Of a stretch of DNA of 38,694 nt, positions 1 to 9,753 are shown piece by piece. The position numbers and the translations under genes are program-made. The notes under the pieces are model-generated. The model had not been told where the DNA came from and did not search any database. It saw only the letters and a program-made list of their open reading frames with translations. Every line of letters starts with the position of its first letter. Positions within the stretch are counted from its first letter, which is position 1. Origin of the DNA: Bacillota bacterium (GTDB taxonomy: Bacteria > Bacillota > UBA4882 > UBA8346); assembly GCA_029776595.1 (NCBI GenBank), contig JAKOSX010000119.1, forward strand, positions 1 through 38,694, given 5' to 3'.

Positions 1-210
1 AACGCGATCCACTCTCTCCGCGAGATGGAAGCCGAGGATGACGTTAAACCGAGCAAGCCGGTTAAATTAAAATGATGGCGGTTTTCTTGACTATATTTCG
101 GCTTCGTTAAGGTCACATTCTCAGCAATCAGCCAGCGGTTTTATTTTTTGGCCAATCACAATCGTTTACCATGTATTTAAAATGCGAATTGAAATTTCCG
201 AAAAACGAAA

Positions 211-235
211 AACCTCCGTCGCACCAACGGAGGTT
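211..235 (-). terminator. Rho-independent terminator after tRNA-Leu
   Basis: Stem AACCTCCGT/ACGGAGGTT; on the minus strand followed by TTTTTCGTTTTTC. Confidence 0.75.
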
Positions 236-248
236 TAAATATCTTTTT

Positions 249-335
249 TGGTGCCGAAGGCGGGATTTGAACCCGCACGTCCGTACGGACACTGCGCCCT
301 GAACGCAGCGCGTCTGCCAGTTCCACCACTTCGGC
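249..335 (-). tRNA. tRNA-Leu (anticodon CAG), 3' CCA encoded
   Basis: Minus strand reads GCCGAAGTGGTGGAACTGGCAGACGCGCTGCGTTCAGGGCGCAGTG...GGGTTCAAATCCCGCCTTCGGCACCA. 7-bp acceptor stem GCCGAAG/CTTCGGC, discriminator A, long variable arm, T-loop GGTTCAAATCC, anticodon loop TTCAGGG. Confidence 0.95.
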
Positions 336-346
336 ACGTACAATAA

Positions 347-375
347 ATTATAATCTATCTTTAATTTACTGTAAA
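347..375 (-). promoter_or_regulatory. sigma-A type promoter for tRNA-Leu
   Basis: Minus strand TTTACA-N17-TATAAT directly upstream of the tRNA 5' end. Confidence 0.65.
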
Positions 376-428
376 GGGTTTTTTCAAAGATAATTTTTGG
401 TAAATCAAGCTAGAGTCGCGGACTTTGG

Positions 429-457
429 TTGAAATATCTCCCAAAGTTCATTATAAT
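429..457 (+). promoter_or_regulatory. sigma-A type promoter for the aminotransferase gene
   Basis: TTGAAA (429-434), 17-nt spacer, TATAAT (452-457). Confidence 0.65.
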
Positions 458-539
458 TACAACTAAATTAAAGGCGTTACGGCCTCATCGGGCGGTGAAC
501 CCATAAACCGCACGGCCGTGCCTGATAGGAGGAATCATC

Positions 540-1730
540 ATGCCCGTCTCTGCAAAAATCCGCCAAGCCATCGGCGGTTCGTCCTTTATCCGGAAGATGT
601 TCGAAGAAGGAGAACGGTTGCGCAAGATTTACGGACCCGATAAAGTATACGACTTTTCCCTCGGCAACCCCGATCTGGAACCGCCGGCCGCCTTCAAGGA
701 AAAACTGGCCCAGTTGGCCAACCATCCCATCCCCGGCATGCATCGCTACATGAGCAATGCCGGTTACCCTGAAAGCCGAAAGGTCATTGCCGATTACTTA
801 AATTCCAAATCAGGTACGGCCCTTACGGAAAACCACGTGGTCATGACCGTCGGAGCCGGTGGCGGATTGAATGTAATTTTCAAAGCGATCCTCGATCCCG
901 GCGATGAAGTGATCGTTTCCGCACCGTATTTCGTGGAATATGGGACCTACGTCGACAACTACCTGGGTAAATTGGTGGTCGTCAAGTCCTTGCCCGATTT
1001 CCAACTGGATTTGAAGGCCATTGCCGCAGCTATCAACGACCGAACCAAAGCGATCCTCATCAATTCACCGAACAATCCCACCGGAGTGATCTATACCGAA
1101 GAAACCTTGCAAGGCTTGGCTGCTTTATTGGCCCAAAAAGAAGCGGAGCTGGGTCGGGAAATCTATCTGATCTCCGACGAACCCTATGCCGGTCTGGTCT
1201 ATGACGGCGCTACCGTACCGCCGGTGCTTCGGATCTTCAAACATGGCATTGTCGCCACTTCCCACAGTAAAGACTTGGCCATACCGGGAGAACGTATCGG
1301 CTATATTGCCATCAATCCGGCCATTCCCGAGGCAGACCTGTTATTCAATGCCCTGGTCTATGCCAACCGCGTCTTAGGCTTTGTCAACGCCCCTGCCCTA
1401 ATGCAGCGTTTGGTTGCCGACTTCCAGGGCCAGGTGGTTGGCTTGGATATTTATCAAAGGCGGCGGGATATCCTGTATAATCACTTAACCCAAATCGGCT
1501 TCAAGATGGTGAAGCCCCAAGGCGCCTTCTATCTCTTCCCGGAAAGTCCCATACCGGACGACATCGCCTTTATCCAGGCTGCCACCAAGTACAATCTGCT
1601 CTTGGTCCCGGGCAGCGGTTTCGGCGCTCCTGGATATTTCCGTATCTCTTACAGTGTTTCCGACAGCACCATCCAAAACTCCCTCCCGGCCTTCAGCGCT
1701 TTGGCGAAGGAATTCGGGCTTACGAAATGA
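540..1730 (+). CDS. PLP-dependent aminotransferase class I/II
   Basis: 396 aa; NSPNNPTG motif, SHSKDLAIPGERIGY (PLP lysine region), C-terminal RISYS; AGGAGG SD just upstream. Confidence 0.93.
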   Translation: MPVSAKIRQAIGGSSFIRKMFEEGERLRKIYGPDKVYDFSLGNPDLEPPAAFKEKLAQLANHPIPGMHRYMSNAGYPESRKVIADYLNSKSGTALTENHVVMTVGAGGGLNVIFKAILDPGDEVIVSAPYFVEYGTYVDNYLGKLVVVKSLPDFQLDLKAIAAAINDRTKAILINSPNNPTGVIYTEETLQGLAALLAQKEAELGREIYLISDEPYAGLVYDGATVPPVLRIFKHGIVATSHSKDLAIPGERIGYIAINPAIPEADLLFNALVYANRVLGFVNAPALMQRLVADFQGQVVGLDIYQRRRDILYNHLTQIGFKMVKPQGAFYLFPESPIPDDIAFIQAATKYNLLLVPGSGFGAPGYFRISYSVSDSTIQNSLPAFSALAKEFGLTK

Positions 1731-1743
1731 ATAACCAGGACCG

Positions 1744-1823
1744 GGTAATGGGTACTGAGTTCTAGGTATTGGGTTCTGGATACTTGTTTCTGGGCTATAG
1801 AAAAGGAACGCATAATGCGTTCC
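1744..1823 (+). repeat. dispersed intergenic repeat with terminator palindrome, copy 1
   Basis: GGGTACTGAGTTCTAGGTATTGGGTTCTGGATAC plus AGGAACGCATAATGCGTTCCT; reverse-complement counterpart at 9981-10045. Confidence 0.7.
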
Positions 1824-1832
1824 TATTTTTTC
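1803..1832 (+). terminator. Rho-independent terminator downstream of the aminotransferase
   Basis: Palindrome AGGAACGCATAATGCGTTCCT followed by ATTTTTTCT. Confidence 0.7.
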
Positions 1833-1905
1833 TATGTATAGAGAATGTATAACCGTCCCATCCATATCCCATACCGGTGCCTGGAAACCGTGCACTGTGT
1901 ACTAT

Positions 1906-2715
1906 TTACACTTCCGCCTTCAGCACGGCATCCACCGGTTCGCTCCACAGGAGACGGATCACTTTTGAAACCTCCTGGGGCCCACCGGTGGTATAAAACA
2001 CCGTCCGGCCCGGGCCCGGCTTATCGCTATGCAACTGTTTCTGCGTCAGCACTTTCGCCGTCTGCCTGGCGACCGCCGTCCCGGTATCCAATATCTCGAC
2101 TTCAGGACCGACAATCCGGGCAATCACCGGTTTTAAAAAGGGATAATGGGTACATCCCAACACCAGCGTGTCCACGCCCTTTTCCAGCAACGGAGTCAGG
2201 TACTCTTTTAATATTTGCTCGGTTTCGTCCCCATCCAGCTTGCCGCTTTCCACCAATTCCACCAATCCCGGGGCAGGCTGGGTATATACTTCAATGCCGG
2301 TTCCATATTTTTCCACCAACAACAAGAACCGCTTCCCGCTCAATGTCATATCCGTGGCCAAAACTCCAATCTTTCCGCTGCGAGTCACGTCATGGGCCGG
2401 TTTCACCGCCGGTTCTACACCGACGATGGGAATTTCCGGATGAACTTCCCGAACATGGTCCAATCCGGCAACGCTGGCGGAATTGCAGGCAACTACAATC
2501 ATTTTGGCACCGAGCGCCATCAAATATTCGGAGACATCCAAAACCCGTTCTCTTATCTCTTCCACCGATTTGACACCGTAAGGGCAATGGGCCGTATCTG
2601 CCAAATAAAACAAATCTTCACCCGGCAGCATTTTCCGGATCTCAACCAGGACCGATAAACCTCCCACACCGGAATCAAACACGCCAATTGGGGCCGAAGA
2701 CGGCAAAAGGATCAC
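1906..2715 (-). CDS. murI: glutamate racemase
   Basis: IGVFDSGVGGLSVL, ACNSASVAGLD, LGCTHYPFL motifs. The start may be TTG at 2706 (MPSSAPIG...) given SD placement. Confidence 0.95.
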   Translation of the reverse strand: MILLPSSAPIGVFDSGVGGLSVLVEIRKMLPGEDLFYLADTAHCPYGVKSVEEIRERVLDVSEYLMALGAKMIVVACNSASVAGLDHVREVHPEIPIVGVEPAVKPAHDVTRSGKIGVLATDMTLSGKRFLLLVEKYGTGIEVYTQPAPGLVELVESGKLDGDETEQILKEYLTPLLEKGVDTLVLGCTHYPFLKPVIARIVGPEVEILDTGTAVARQTAKVLTQKQLHSDKPGPGRTVFYTTGGPQEVSKVIRLLWSEPVDAVLKAEV

Positions 2716-2813
2716 CTCAAATAAAATTAGTGCACCTGTTAGGATACCCTATTCTATTCTCGGTTTAACCCAAATTTCCTCCATTCTGTTAAAATGCCTT
2801 TTCAGTTTGCCGG

Positions 2814-3176
2814 CTATTTTGCCAGTACTGCTTTCACCACTTCGACCACTTTTTCGCTTTCATAAGGTTTGACAATAAAATTTTTGGCGCCGGCCTGAAT
2901 CGCTTCCAATACGATATCTTTCTGCCCCATCGCGCTACACACCAAGATTTTGGCTTTGGGATCCAGTGCCATAATATGCTTAATTGCGGTTAATCCATCC
3001 ATTTCCGGCATGGTCACATCCATGGTGACAATGTCCGGCTGTTCACGTTTGTAGACTTCAATAGCTTCCAGGCCGTTCGAAGCTTCCACCATTTCATCAA
3101 ATAGCCCGTTGCTTTGGAAGATCTGCTTCAAAGACATTCTGACAAAAGCAGCGTCATCTACAATTAAACATTTCAT
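2814..3176 (-). CDS. cheY: chemotaxis response regulator CheY
   Basis: Single REC domain MKCLIVDDAAF...TMDVTMPEMDG...VKPY. SD GGGAGATGAC places the start at 3176. Confidence 0.92.
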   Translation of the reverse strand: MKCLIVDDAAFVRMSLKQIFQSNGLFDEMVEASNGLEAIEVYKREQPDIVTMDVTMPEMDGLTAIKHIMALDPKAKILVCSAMGQKDIVLEAIQAGAKNFIVKPYESEKVVEVVKAVLAK

Positions 3177-3189
3177 AAGCGTCATCTCC

Positions 3190-4236
3190 CTACATTGCAT
3201 AATTAATATGTTCAGTACCCCATCGGTTTATTTCATCGGCGATCGCCGCCAGATCCATGACTTTGCACACGCCCCCCAACTCCACGGCTTTGCAGGGCAT
3301 CCCATAAACGACGGAGCTGGACTCATCCTGGGCTATGGTGTAAGCCCCCCGGTCGTACAAAGCCCGTAACCCTTTGGCTCCGTCACTGCCCATCCCGGTT
3401 AAGATAACTCCCATCGCATCGGGCCCGACTACTTCCGCCACAGACAAGAAAGTATAATCAATCGAGGGATTATATACGGATCGAGGGTCCCGAGGCCCGA
3501 CCCGGACTGCCAGGCAGCCGTCCTGGTCACGGACAACCGCCAGACTTTTCCCTCCGGGCACCACCAGAGCTGTCCCTTCCATCACCCGATCTCCGTCAAC
3601 AGCCTCGCGAACCCGCACTTTGCCGGAACGCTCCAACGTCTTGGCAAAATCCGCCGTATATGGTGCCGGCATATGCTGAACAACGATTATCCCTGGAAGA
3701 TTGGGCTTCAACCGCTGAAAAATGCTGTCCAGTGCGACGGTTCCTCCCGTCGAAGCGCCAATCACGATCAACCGTCCCGATGCCGCTCCGGAGGCCGCCA
3801 GTTCTCTGTGAACTTTCCGGGCCGGAGTCCCCGAATCCATCCGTGTTTGAGCAGCCGCTAAAAAACGGCGCCGTATCTCCTCTGCCTGGGTAATTAAGAT
3901 CTCTTTATATCCAACCGACGGCTTGACGATGACATCGACAATGCCGTAGGAAGCCAGCTCTTCCAGAACTTCCCCGTCGATCTCCCGTTTACTGAACCCA
4001 ATGGCTGCACAACGCGCCGCCGAGCGTAATTTCGTATAAAATAAGCTTCCGTCTGCACACTGAAGTTCCAAGTCCAAAGCCACTGCGTTAATGGATTCCG
4101 AGGCCATGATCCGCAATGCCCGTTCCGGGTCGCCGAGGGCACCAATGACTTCAAAATCGGACGAAGCTCCCAAAATATCCCGTAAAAACTGTCGCATGAA
4201 CGCCGAACCGTCGACAATTAACACCCGATATTTCAC
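3190..4236 (-). CDS. cheB: chemotaxis protein-glutamate methylesterase CheB (REC + CheB_methylest)
   Basis: GASTGG, QHMP and TGMGSDGA catalytic motifs; N-terminal REC-like domain with an altered acidic pocket. Confidence 0.95.
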   Translation of the reverse strand: MKYRVLIVDGSAFMRQFLRDILGASSDFEVIGALGDPERALRIMASESINAVALDLELQCADGSLFYTKLRSAARCAAIGFSKREIDGEVLEELASYGIVDVIVKPSVGYKEILITQAEEIRRRFLAAAQTRMDSGTPARKVHRELAASGAASGRLIVIGASTGGTVALDSIFQRLKPNLPGIIVVQHMPAPYTADFAKTLERSGKVRVREAVDGDRVMEGTALVVPGGKSLAVVRDQDGCLAVRVGPRDPRSVYNPSIDYTFLSVAEVVGPDAMGVILTGMGSDGAKGLRALYDRGAYTIAQDESSSVVYGMPCKAVELGGVCKVMDLAAIADEINRWGTEHINYAM

Positions 4237-4239
4237 AGT

Positions 4240-5064
4240 CTACTCCCTCTTCAAAAATATGCTGTTTTTTAAGGGTTTCCATCGTGGATCACGGTGTACG
4301 TCCATGGTTTCGCAAGTACCTAATACCAAATATCCGCCATCGTTCAAAACGGCATGAAATCGATCAATCAATCGTTCCCGCGATGATTTTGAAAAATAGA
4401 TCAAAACATTGCGGCAGAAAATAATATCAAACCGGATTTTCGCCGGAATATCAAATTCTTCGTTAAGGTTGATCTTACGAAACGTAATGGTCCGACGCAG
4501 TTCATTCCGGACCTGGTAAATCTCTTGAGGACCGGGCAACGGTTTAAAATACCGGCTAAGATAATCAGGAGGAATATCTTTAACGGCCTCGGAGGAGTAC
4601 ACTCCCTTCATCGCTTCTTTCAACTTTTGGACACTGATGTCGAAAGCCAAAATCGAAAATTTTCCATCCCCGTTAAAAACATTGTCAAACATCATACCCA
4701 ACGTATATGCTTCCTCTCCCGAGGAACAACCCGCCGACCAACACAACACCTTTCGTTTTTTCGTCTTTAAACCCGGTAATATGGTACGGTTGACGATCTC
4801 CAATTGGTGTTTTTCCCTAAAGAAACTGGTCACATTGGTCGTCAACAATTCAATAAACTCGTTAACCTCCGACGGATCCTGCTGCAACCGATGGATATAT
4901 TGACTGATGGTACTCATATTTAATTGACGCAACCGTCTTTCCAAACGAGTCACAATCAACATCTTCTTATCCGGGCCGTACGAAAAACCTAACCGGCTGT
5001 TGACGATCTCGCACAGCTTTATCAATTCGGCCTCGGACAGTCTTCCATCGTTACCCAGTTGCAT
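4240..5064 (-). CDS. cheR: chemotaxis protein methyltransferase CheR
   Basis: TNVTSFFREKHQ, CWSAGCSSGEEAYTL, FDIIFCRNVLIYF motifs. Confidence 0.96.
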   Translation of the reverse strand: MQLGNDGRLSEAELIKLCEIVNSRLGFSYGPDKKMLIVTRLERRLRQLNMSTISQYIHRLQQDPSEVNEFIELLTTNVTSFFREKHQLEIVNRTILPGLKTKKRKVLCWSAGCSSGEEAYTLGMMFDNVFNGDGKFSILAFDISVQKLKEAMKGVYSSEAVKDIPPDYLSRYFKPLPGPQEIYQVRNELRRTITFRKINLNEEFDIPAKIRFDIIFCRNVLIYFSKSSRERLIDRFHAVLNDGGYLVLGTCETMDVHRDPRWKPLKNSIFLKRE

Positions 5065-5617
5065 TTTTGCTACTCCTGCCTCGTTTTCCCGAAGCTTCAG
5101 CGGCCTGATTCGCTTTTATACGGGCCATGGACTGTTCCACCGCCTCAAAATCCACCAATTTATCCAGATCCAACATGAGAACGATTTGATCGTCATGTTT
5201 GGCCATGGATTTCAGATAGCGGGTTTTCTCATTATTGCTAAATTCGGGGACCGGTTGAATTTCTGACGTACCAAAACTCACAATATCCAATACGTTTTCA
5301 ACCAACAACCCGTACATCTTTTGCGACGTTTCCACCACAACGATAACCGTATATTCTTTATCATCGCAATCCAGGCCGAACACCCGGTCCAGGTTTATCA
5401 CCGGGATGATCTCACCCCGGAAATTAATGACCCCTTCGACAAAGACCGGCGCTTTCGGCACTTTGGTCGGCTGAGTATATCGGATAATTTCCTGAATATT
5501 GAGAATATCGATACCGAAATATTCATCGCCGACATTAAAGATAACCTGTTGTGTCCCACCTTCAAGGCTGGTAAACTGCAAATTAAGAATCGCCATAATA
5601 TTATCGACGGCAGCCAT
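5051..5617 (-). CDS. cheW: chemotaxis coupling protein CheW
   Basis: GDEYFGIDILNIQEIIRYTQPTKVPKAPVFVEGVINFRGEIIPVINL. SD GGAGGTGG supports a start at 5617, inside the longer ORF. Confidence 0.95.
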   Translation of the reverse strand: MAAVDNIMAILNLQFTSLEGGTQQVIFNVGDEYFGIDILNIQEIIRYTQPTKVPKAPVFVEGVINFRGEIIPVINLDRVFGLDCDDKEYTVIVVVETSQKMYGLLVENVLDIVSFGTSEIQPVPEFSNNEKTRYLKSMAKHDDQIVLMLDLDKLVDFEAVEQSMARIKANQAAEASGKRGRSSKNATG

Positions 5618-5642
5618 CGCTAACCCCACCTCCGATTTACTG

Positions 5643-7631
5643 TCATCCGGCTTTACCTTGCAAAACTTCGGCAATCAACTGTTTGGCATCTAAGATTAAA
5701 GCCACTTCCCCGTTTCCGAGCAAGGTCGCACCGGACACCAACGGATTATCCGGTAATGCTTTATTAATTTGCTTAATCATGATCTCAGCCTGGCCCACCA
5801 GCTCGTCAACGACCAATCCCAGTTTGTTCCGGCCGCGTTGAACCACCAGCAACGATAAGATGCCGGATTCCGATGCCACTGAATCTTCTTGACCAAACAG
5901 CCGGTTCAAATGAAATAAAGGGACGAACTCCTGGCGCAACGAAAACACAGCGTTGCCTCCCACATCCCGAATATCCTCGGGCCTGACGGCATAACTCTCC
6001 AACACGTTCACCGAGGGAATCGCCATGATTTGATTGCCGCACTTGACCAAGAAAGCTTGAATAATCGCCAAGGTCAACGGCACTTTCAGCCGGAAGGTGG
6101 TTCTCTTTCCTTCCTCGCTTTCGACCTCGATCTCTCCTTTTAGACTCTTAATGCTGGTCTCCACTACATCCAGGCCCACGCCCCGGCCGGAAATATCGCT
6201 CACCTGTTCGGCCGTTGAAAAACCGGGAGCGAAAATCAACCGGATGATTTCCTCTTTGGACAATTGCGCCGACGGATCGATCAGTTTGTTATTGATGGCC
6301 TTTTGCCGAACTTTTTCCACATTAATCCCATTGCCGTCATCGCTGATGCTGATGACGATATAGTCGCCTTCCTGGGAAGCCCCCAGCCGAATCTTGCCGG
6401 TGGGCGACTTGCCGGAAGCCTGCCGCTTTTCGGGGGATTCCACCCCGTGGTCCATTGCGTTCCGGATCAAATGGGTCAACGGATCCACCAATTTTTCGGC
6501 AATCTGTTTGTCAATCTCGGTATCTTCCCCGAAAAATTCTATGTCCACCGGCTTGTTTAACCGTTTGGAAATATCCCGGATAATCCGGGGAAACCTGGCA
6601 AAAATCTGATTTAAGGGAACCATCCGCAGTTCCATCAATGCCAGTTGAAAGTCTCCGGTAATTTGTTCAAATTGCTGGACCAGCCTGGTCAGCTGATTCC
6701 AAGCCGCTTTGGATTGTTCCTGCCGTTCCAGCAGATCATTAAATCCGGCTTTGACGGTTAACAGATCGCCGATATAGTTAATCAACCTGTCAATCTTGAT
6801 CGAATCCACTCGGATGGTTTGGTCGGCGGAAACCGGCGCCCGTTCAACAACCGGCGCAACCGGCTTGGACGGTTTCGGCCGATACTCCCAAAGTTCAATC
6901 TGAACTTTTTCCAAATCAAACACCGGATAATGGCTGATCTTTTCGAGCGTCGCCCCGTCGAGTACCGTTTCACTTTGAAGGATCATTACGGCTCCGTCGG
7001 CCTGTTCCAACGCCGGATCATCCATCGCCGGTACCACAGTAAATACCGAAGCCCATTGTTCGATATGTTTTTTCAGGGTAAACACGGATACGGCCTTCAT
7101 CGCCGCATCCCGTCTGAAGGTCAGATCCACCCGGTAAAGCTTTTTACCAGACGACTGCCAAGACTCCAACAATTTCGCTTGTTCTTCGTTAAACTCCAAC
7201 GGTTGTTTGGACCGAGTGCCCGTCGGACCGGTTTTCTCCTGGGATTCAAAACCTAACATTTCGAGCCACGACTGACTGTCCCAGGGACTTTCCCACGCTC
7301 CTGCCTCAATATAATTGGACAAATCATCGGAAAGCCGGAGTAAAACGTCGATCATCTCCGAAGACAGGCCTGCATTCCCCTGGCGGATTGCATCAAAGTG
7401 ATTCTCAATCCGGTGCATGACCTCTTTAACGGAGTTCAGGCCCATCATTCCGGAAGATCCTTTGATGTTATGGGCAATCCGAAACAATTCGTGAACTTCT
7501 GTTTCGAGCCGATTCGGTTCATTGTCGATGTTGACCAGGATCTGCGTAAACTTCTCCAACTGTTCTTTGGTTTCTGCAATGAACAACCGGCTTAAAGTTT
7601 GGTCAATATTGTTTCCACTCACGGCAAACAC
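5643..7631 (-). CDS. cheA: chemotaxis histidine kinase CheA
   Basis: P1 AHNIKGSSGMM, HATPase NAMDHGVE, DDGNGI, GRGVGLDVV, C-terminal CheW-like domain. Confidence 0.97.
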   Translation of the reverse strand: MFAVSGNNIDQTLSRLFIAETKEQLEKFTQILVNIDNEPNRLETEVHELFRIAHNIKGSSGMMGLNSVKEVMHRIENHFDAIRQGNAGLSSEMIDVLLRLSDDLSNYIEAGAWESPWDSQSWLEMLGFESQEKTGPTGTRSKQPLEFNEEQAKLLESWQSSGKKLYRVDLTFRRDAAMKAVSVFTLKKHIEQWASVFTVVPAMDDPALEQADGAVMILQSETVLDGATLEKISHYPVFDLEKVQIELWEYRPKPSKPVAPVVERAPVSADQTIRVDSIKIDRLINYIGDLLTVKAGFNDLLERQEQSKAAWNQLTRLVQQFEQITGDFQLALMELRMVPLNQIFARFPRIIRDISKRLNKPVDIEFFGEDTEIDKQIAEKLVDPLTHLIRNAMDHGVESPEKRQASGKSPTGKIRLGASQEGDYIVISISDDGNGINVEKVRQKAINNKLIDPSAQLSKEEIIRLIFAPGFSTAEQVSDISGRGVGLDVVETSIKSLKGEIEVESEEGKRTTFRLKVPLTLAIIQAFLVKCGNQIMAIPSVNVLESYAVRPEDIRDVGGNAVFSLRQEFVPLFHLNRLFGQEDSVASESGILSLLVVQRGRNKLGLVVDELVGQAEIMIKQINKALPDNPLVSGATLLGNGEVALILDAKQLIAEVLQGKAG

Positions 7632-7689
7632 CTGTCCCTCACGCCTAAATTTCAGGGCTTATCGGTTTACGGCTGACACAACGTGAAAC

Positions 7690-9753
7690 TTATAAATTAT
7701 CCCATAAATTATCCCAGTTATCTCCGACAAACTCATCGTCACTCTGGTGTTTCTCTTCCGAGGAAACAGGGACTTCCTCCGACGGTTCGGCAGCCGCAGC
7801 GGATTTTGCGACGGACTGTTGCAGTTTAAATTGGTTCACCATCTGGGTCAGATTCACCGATTCCTGGCTCAAGGTCTGGCTGGATGCAGACACTTCCTCG
7901 CTCATGGCGGCATTCTGCTGGGTTACCTGATTCAACTGCTCAATCGAGGTCTGAATCTGCTGGCTGGCCGTCATCTGTTCCCGCATGGCCGAAGCCACTT
8001 CAGCGATAACATCTGCCGTCTGCCGGGTATTCTCCACGATTCGGCTCAACATTTCCGAAGATTGTTGCACCATGTAATTGCCCCGTTCAACCCGTTCAAC
8101 GCTTTCTTTAATCAACATCTCCACTTCTTTGGCTGCCGCCGCGCTACGTCCGGCCAAATTGCGCACTTCAGCGGCAACCACCGCAAAGCCCCGACCCTGC
8201 TCACCGGCACGGGCCGCTTCAATCGCCGCATTCAAAGCCAACAAATTGGTTTGGAAGGCAATATCGTTCACCACTTTAATGATTTCGGCAATCTGTTTGC
8301 TGCTGGTATAAATCCGATCCATGGCTTCTTTCGTTTCCGCGATGGATTTCTCTCCTTCTTCAACCGCACTCAACGTCAGCCGGGAAATATGATCGGCTTG
8401 TTCGGCATTGGCCGAAGTCTGGGTAACCGACGCCGTAACTTCCTCCACCGTCGCTGCGATTTCTTCCAACGTGGAAGCCTGTTCCTGAGTCCGCTGTGAC
8501 AAATCCTGATAGCCTGCAGACAGTTGTTGGGTGGCATCCTGCAGGAATTGAGCACTGCGCTGAATGCCATGGACCATTTCGGACAAGGTCGTGACCATCT
8601 TATTAAGCTCCGCAGCCATCTCCCCGATCTCATCCGTCCGGTCTTGTTTGATCTGGACGGTCAGATCGCCTCCGGCCACTGCCTTTAACTTCAGGCCGAT
8701 CATCCGGATGGGTTTGACGATGTTCCGCGCCATAATCCAACCCATCATCGGAACCCCGATAAAGACGATAACCAACAATCCGAAAATCATATTCCGATAG
8801 ACATTGACCGAAGCATAGGCTTCCGCCGCACTGGTCTCTATGATTAATCCGAGATAATCCGTTCCCAGCCCGATCAGAGAACCGCTGGCCACCACCCGTT
8901 CTTTGCGGTACGGGTCATAGAACTCAAACCATTTGGTCTCCCGATCCATATCTTTGATGGCTTGAGCCACTTTTTTGGCTGCAGGCGTCTCCAGTTTGGT
9001 TTGGTATACCGACCGTTCGGCCGGGTTCATCGGTTCAGTCAGCAGCAACTGTTCAGCATTGATAAAATAAGCGTCGGCTTTGGAACCGATGAGTTCCAAC
9101 CCTTCTCCCAACATCGTGCTGATTTCGGACAGACTCAGATAACACCCTAGAATACCGTCGATTCGAATCCCGTCCGCATTCCGGATGGGAGTCCCCATAA
9201 ACACTAACAAGTCCCCGTCTTCTTCCGAATATTTCATATCGGAAAAACCGGTTTTCCCGGCGAATACCCTGACTGTATCTTGTTCGGAAAGCATCTGCCC
9301 TACTAAAGAATCGTCGGTACTGTAAATAATTTCCCTGTTTTCAGTCGTTAAAAACATCTTGGCAAATTGGTTTTTGGCTTGTATGACCCGGAAAAACTGG
9401 TCCAAAGTCTCCGTTTTATATGACTCCCAACGGCTTTTGTCTTTATAAACGGTAAAAGCTTTACGTATCGCTTCAGCGTTGGACAGGTTTTGCATATTTA
9501 ACTGCTTGTTTTGGAACCAGTCCACCACGATACGCCGCTTTTGCTCCCCATAAAGTTTCATCTTGTCTTCAATTTCATGATGAAGCAAATTGCTGGCAAA
9601 AAAATAGGACATTATCCCCGTGACAAACATGGGAATCAACCCCACCGCCAGCATGGTCAGGGTCAACTTGGGCTGAAGCTTAAGATTTTTTAGCTGGATT
9701 CCTTTGAACTTCTTGAGCAACTGTTTGAAATGAATTTTCGGAAATTTTAACAT
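7690..9753 (-). CDS. methyl-accepting chemotaxis protein (sensor/Cache-like, HAMP, MCP signal domain)
   Basis: Two TM segments, HAMP, hairpin tip [41 protein letters not shown]. Start set at ATG 9753 (the ORF extends to 9786). Confidence 0.95.
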   Translation of the reverse strand: MLKFPKIHFKQLLKKFKGIQLKNLKLQPKLTLTMLAVGLIPMFVTGIMSYFFASNLLHHEIEDKMKLYGEQKRRIVVDWFQNKQLNMQNLSNAEAIRKAFTVYKDKSRWESYKTETLDQFFRVIQAKNQFAKMFLTTENREIIYSTDDSLVGQMLSEQDTVRVFAGKTGFSDMKYSEEDGDLLVFMGTPIRNADGIRIDGILGCYLSLSEISTMLGEGLELIGSKADAYFINAEQLLLTEPMNPAERSVYQTKLETPAAKKVAQAIKDMDRETKWFEFYDPYRKERVVASGSLIGLGTDYLGLIIETSAAEAYASVNVYRNMIFGLLVIVFIGVPMMGWIMARNIVKPIRMIGLKLKAVAGGDLTVQIKQDRTDEIGEMAAELNKMVTTLSEMVHGIQRSAQFLQDATQQLSAGYQDLSQRTQEQASTLEEIAATVEEVTASVTQTSANAEQADHISRLTLSAVEEGEKSIAETKEAMDRIYTSSKQIAEIIKVVNDIAFQTNLLALNAAIEAARAGEQGRGFAVVAAEVRNLAGRSAAAAKEVEMLIKESVERVERGNYMVQQSSEMLSRIVENTRQTADVIAEVASAMREQMTASQQIQTSIEQLNQVTQQNAAMSEEVSASSQTLSQESVNLTQMVNQFKLQQSVAKSAAAAEPSEEVPVSSEEKHQSDDEFVGDNWDNLWDNL

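Noticed and set aside
128-343. 71-aa minus-strand ORF
   Set aside because: It reads through the tRNA-Leu gene and its terminator; not coding.
1845-2573. 242-aa ORF antisense to murI
   Set aside because: Opposite strand of a clear glutamate racemase; Pro/Arg/Ser-rich translation typical of spurious antisense frames.
4310-4340. Third copy of the GGTATTGGGT-type dispersed repeat
   Set aside because: Only a short match (CCTAATACCAAAT) inside conserved cheR coding sequence; explained by coding.
7747-8499. 250-aa ORF antisense to the MCP gene
   Set aside because: Repetitive Phe/Gly/His-rich translation is the antisense of the MCP signalling domain; no SD or family.
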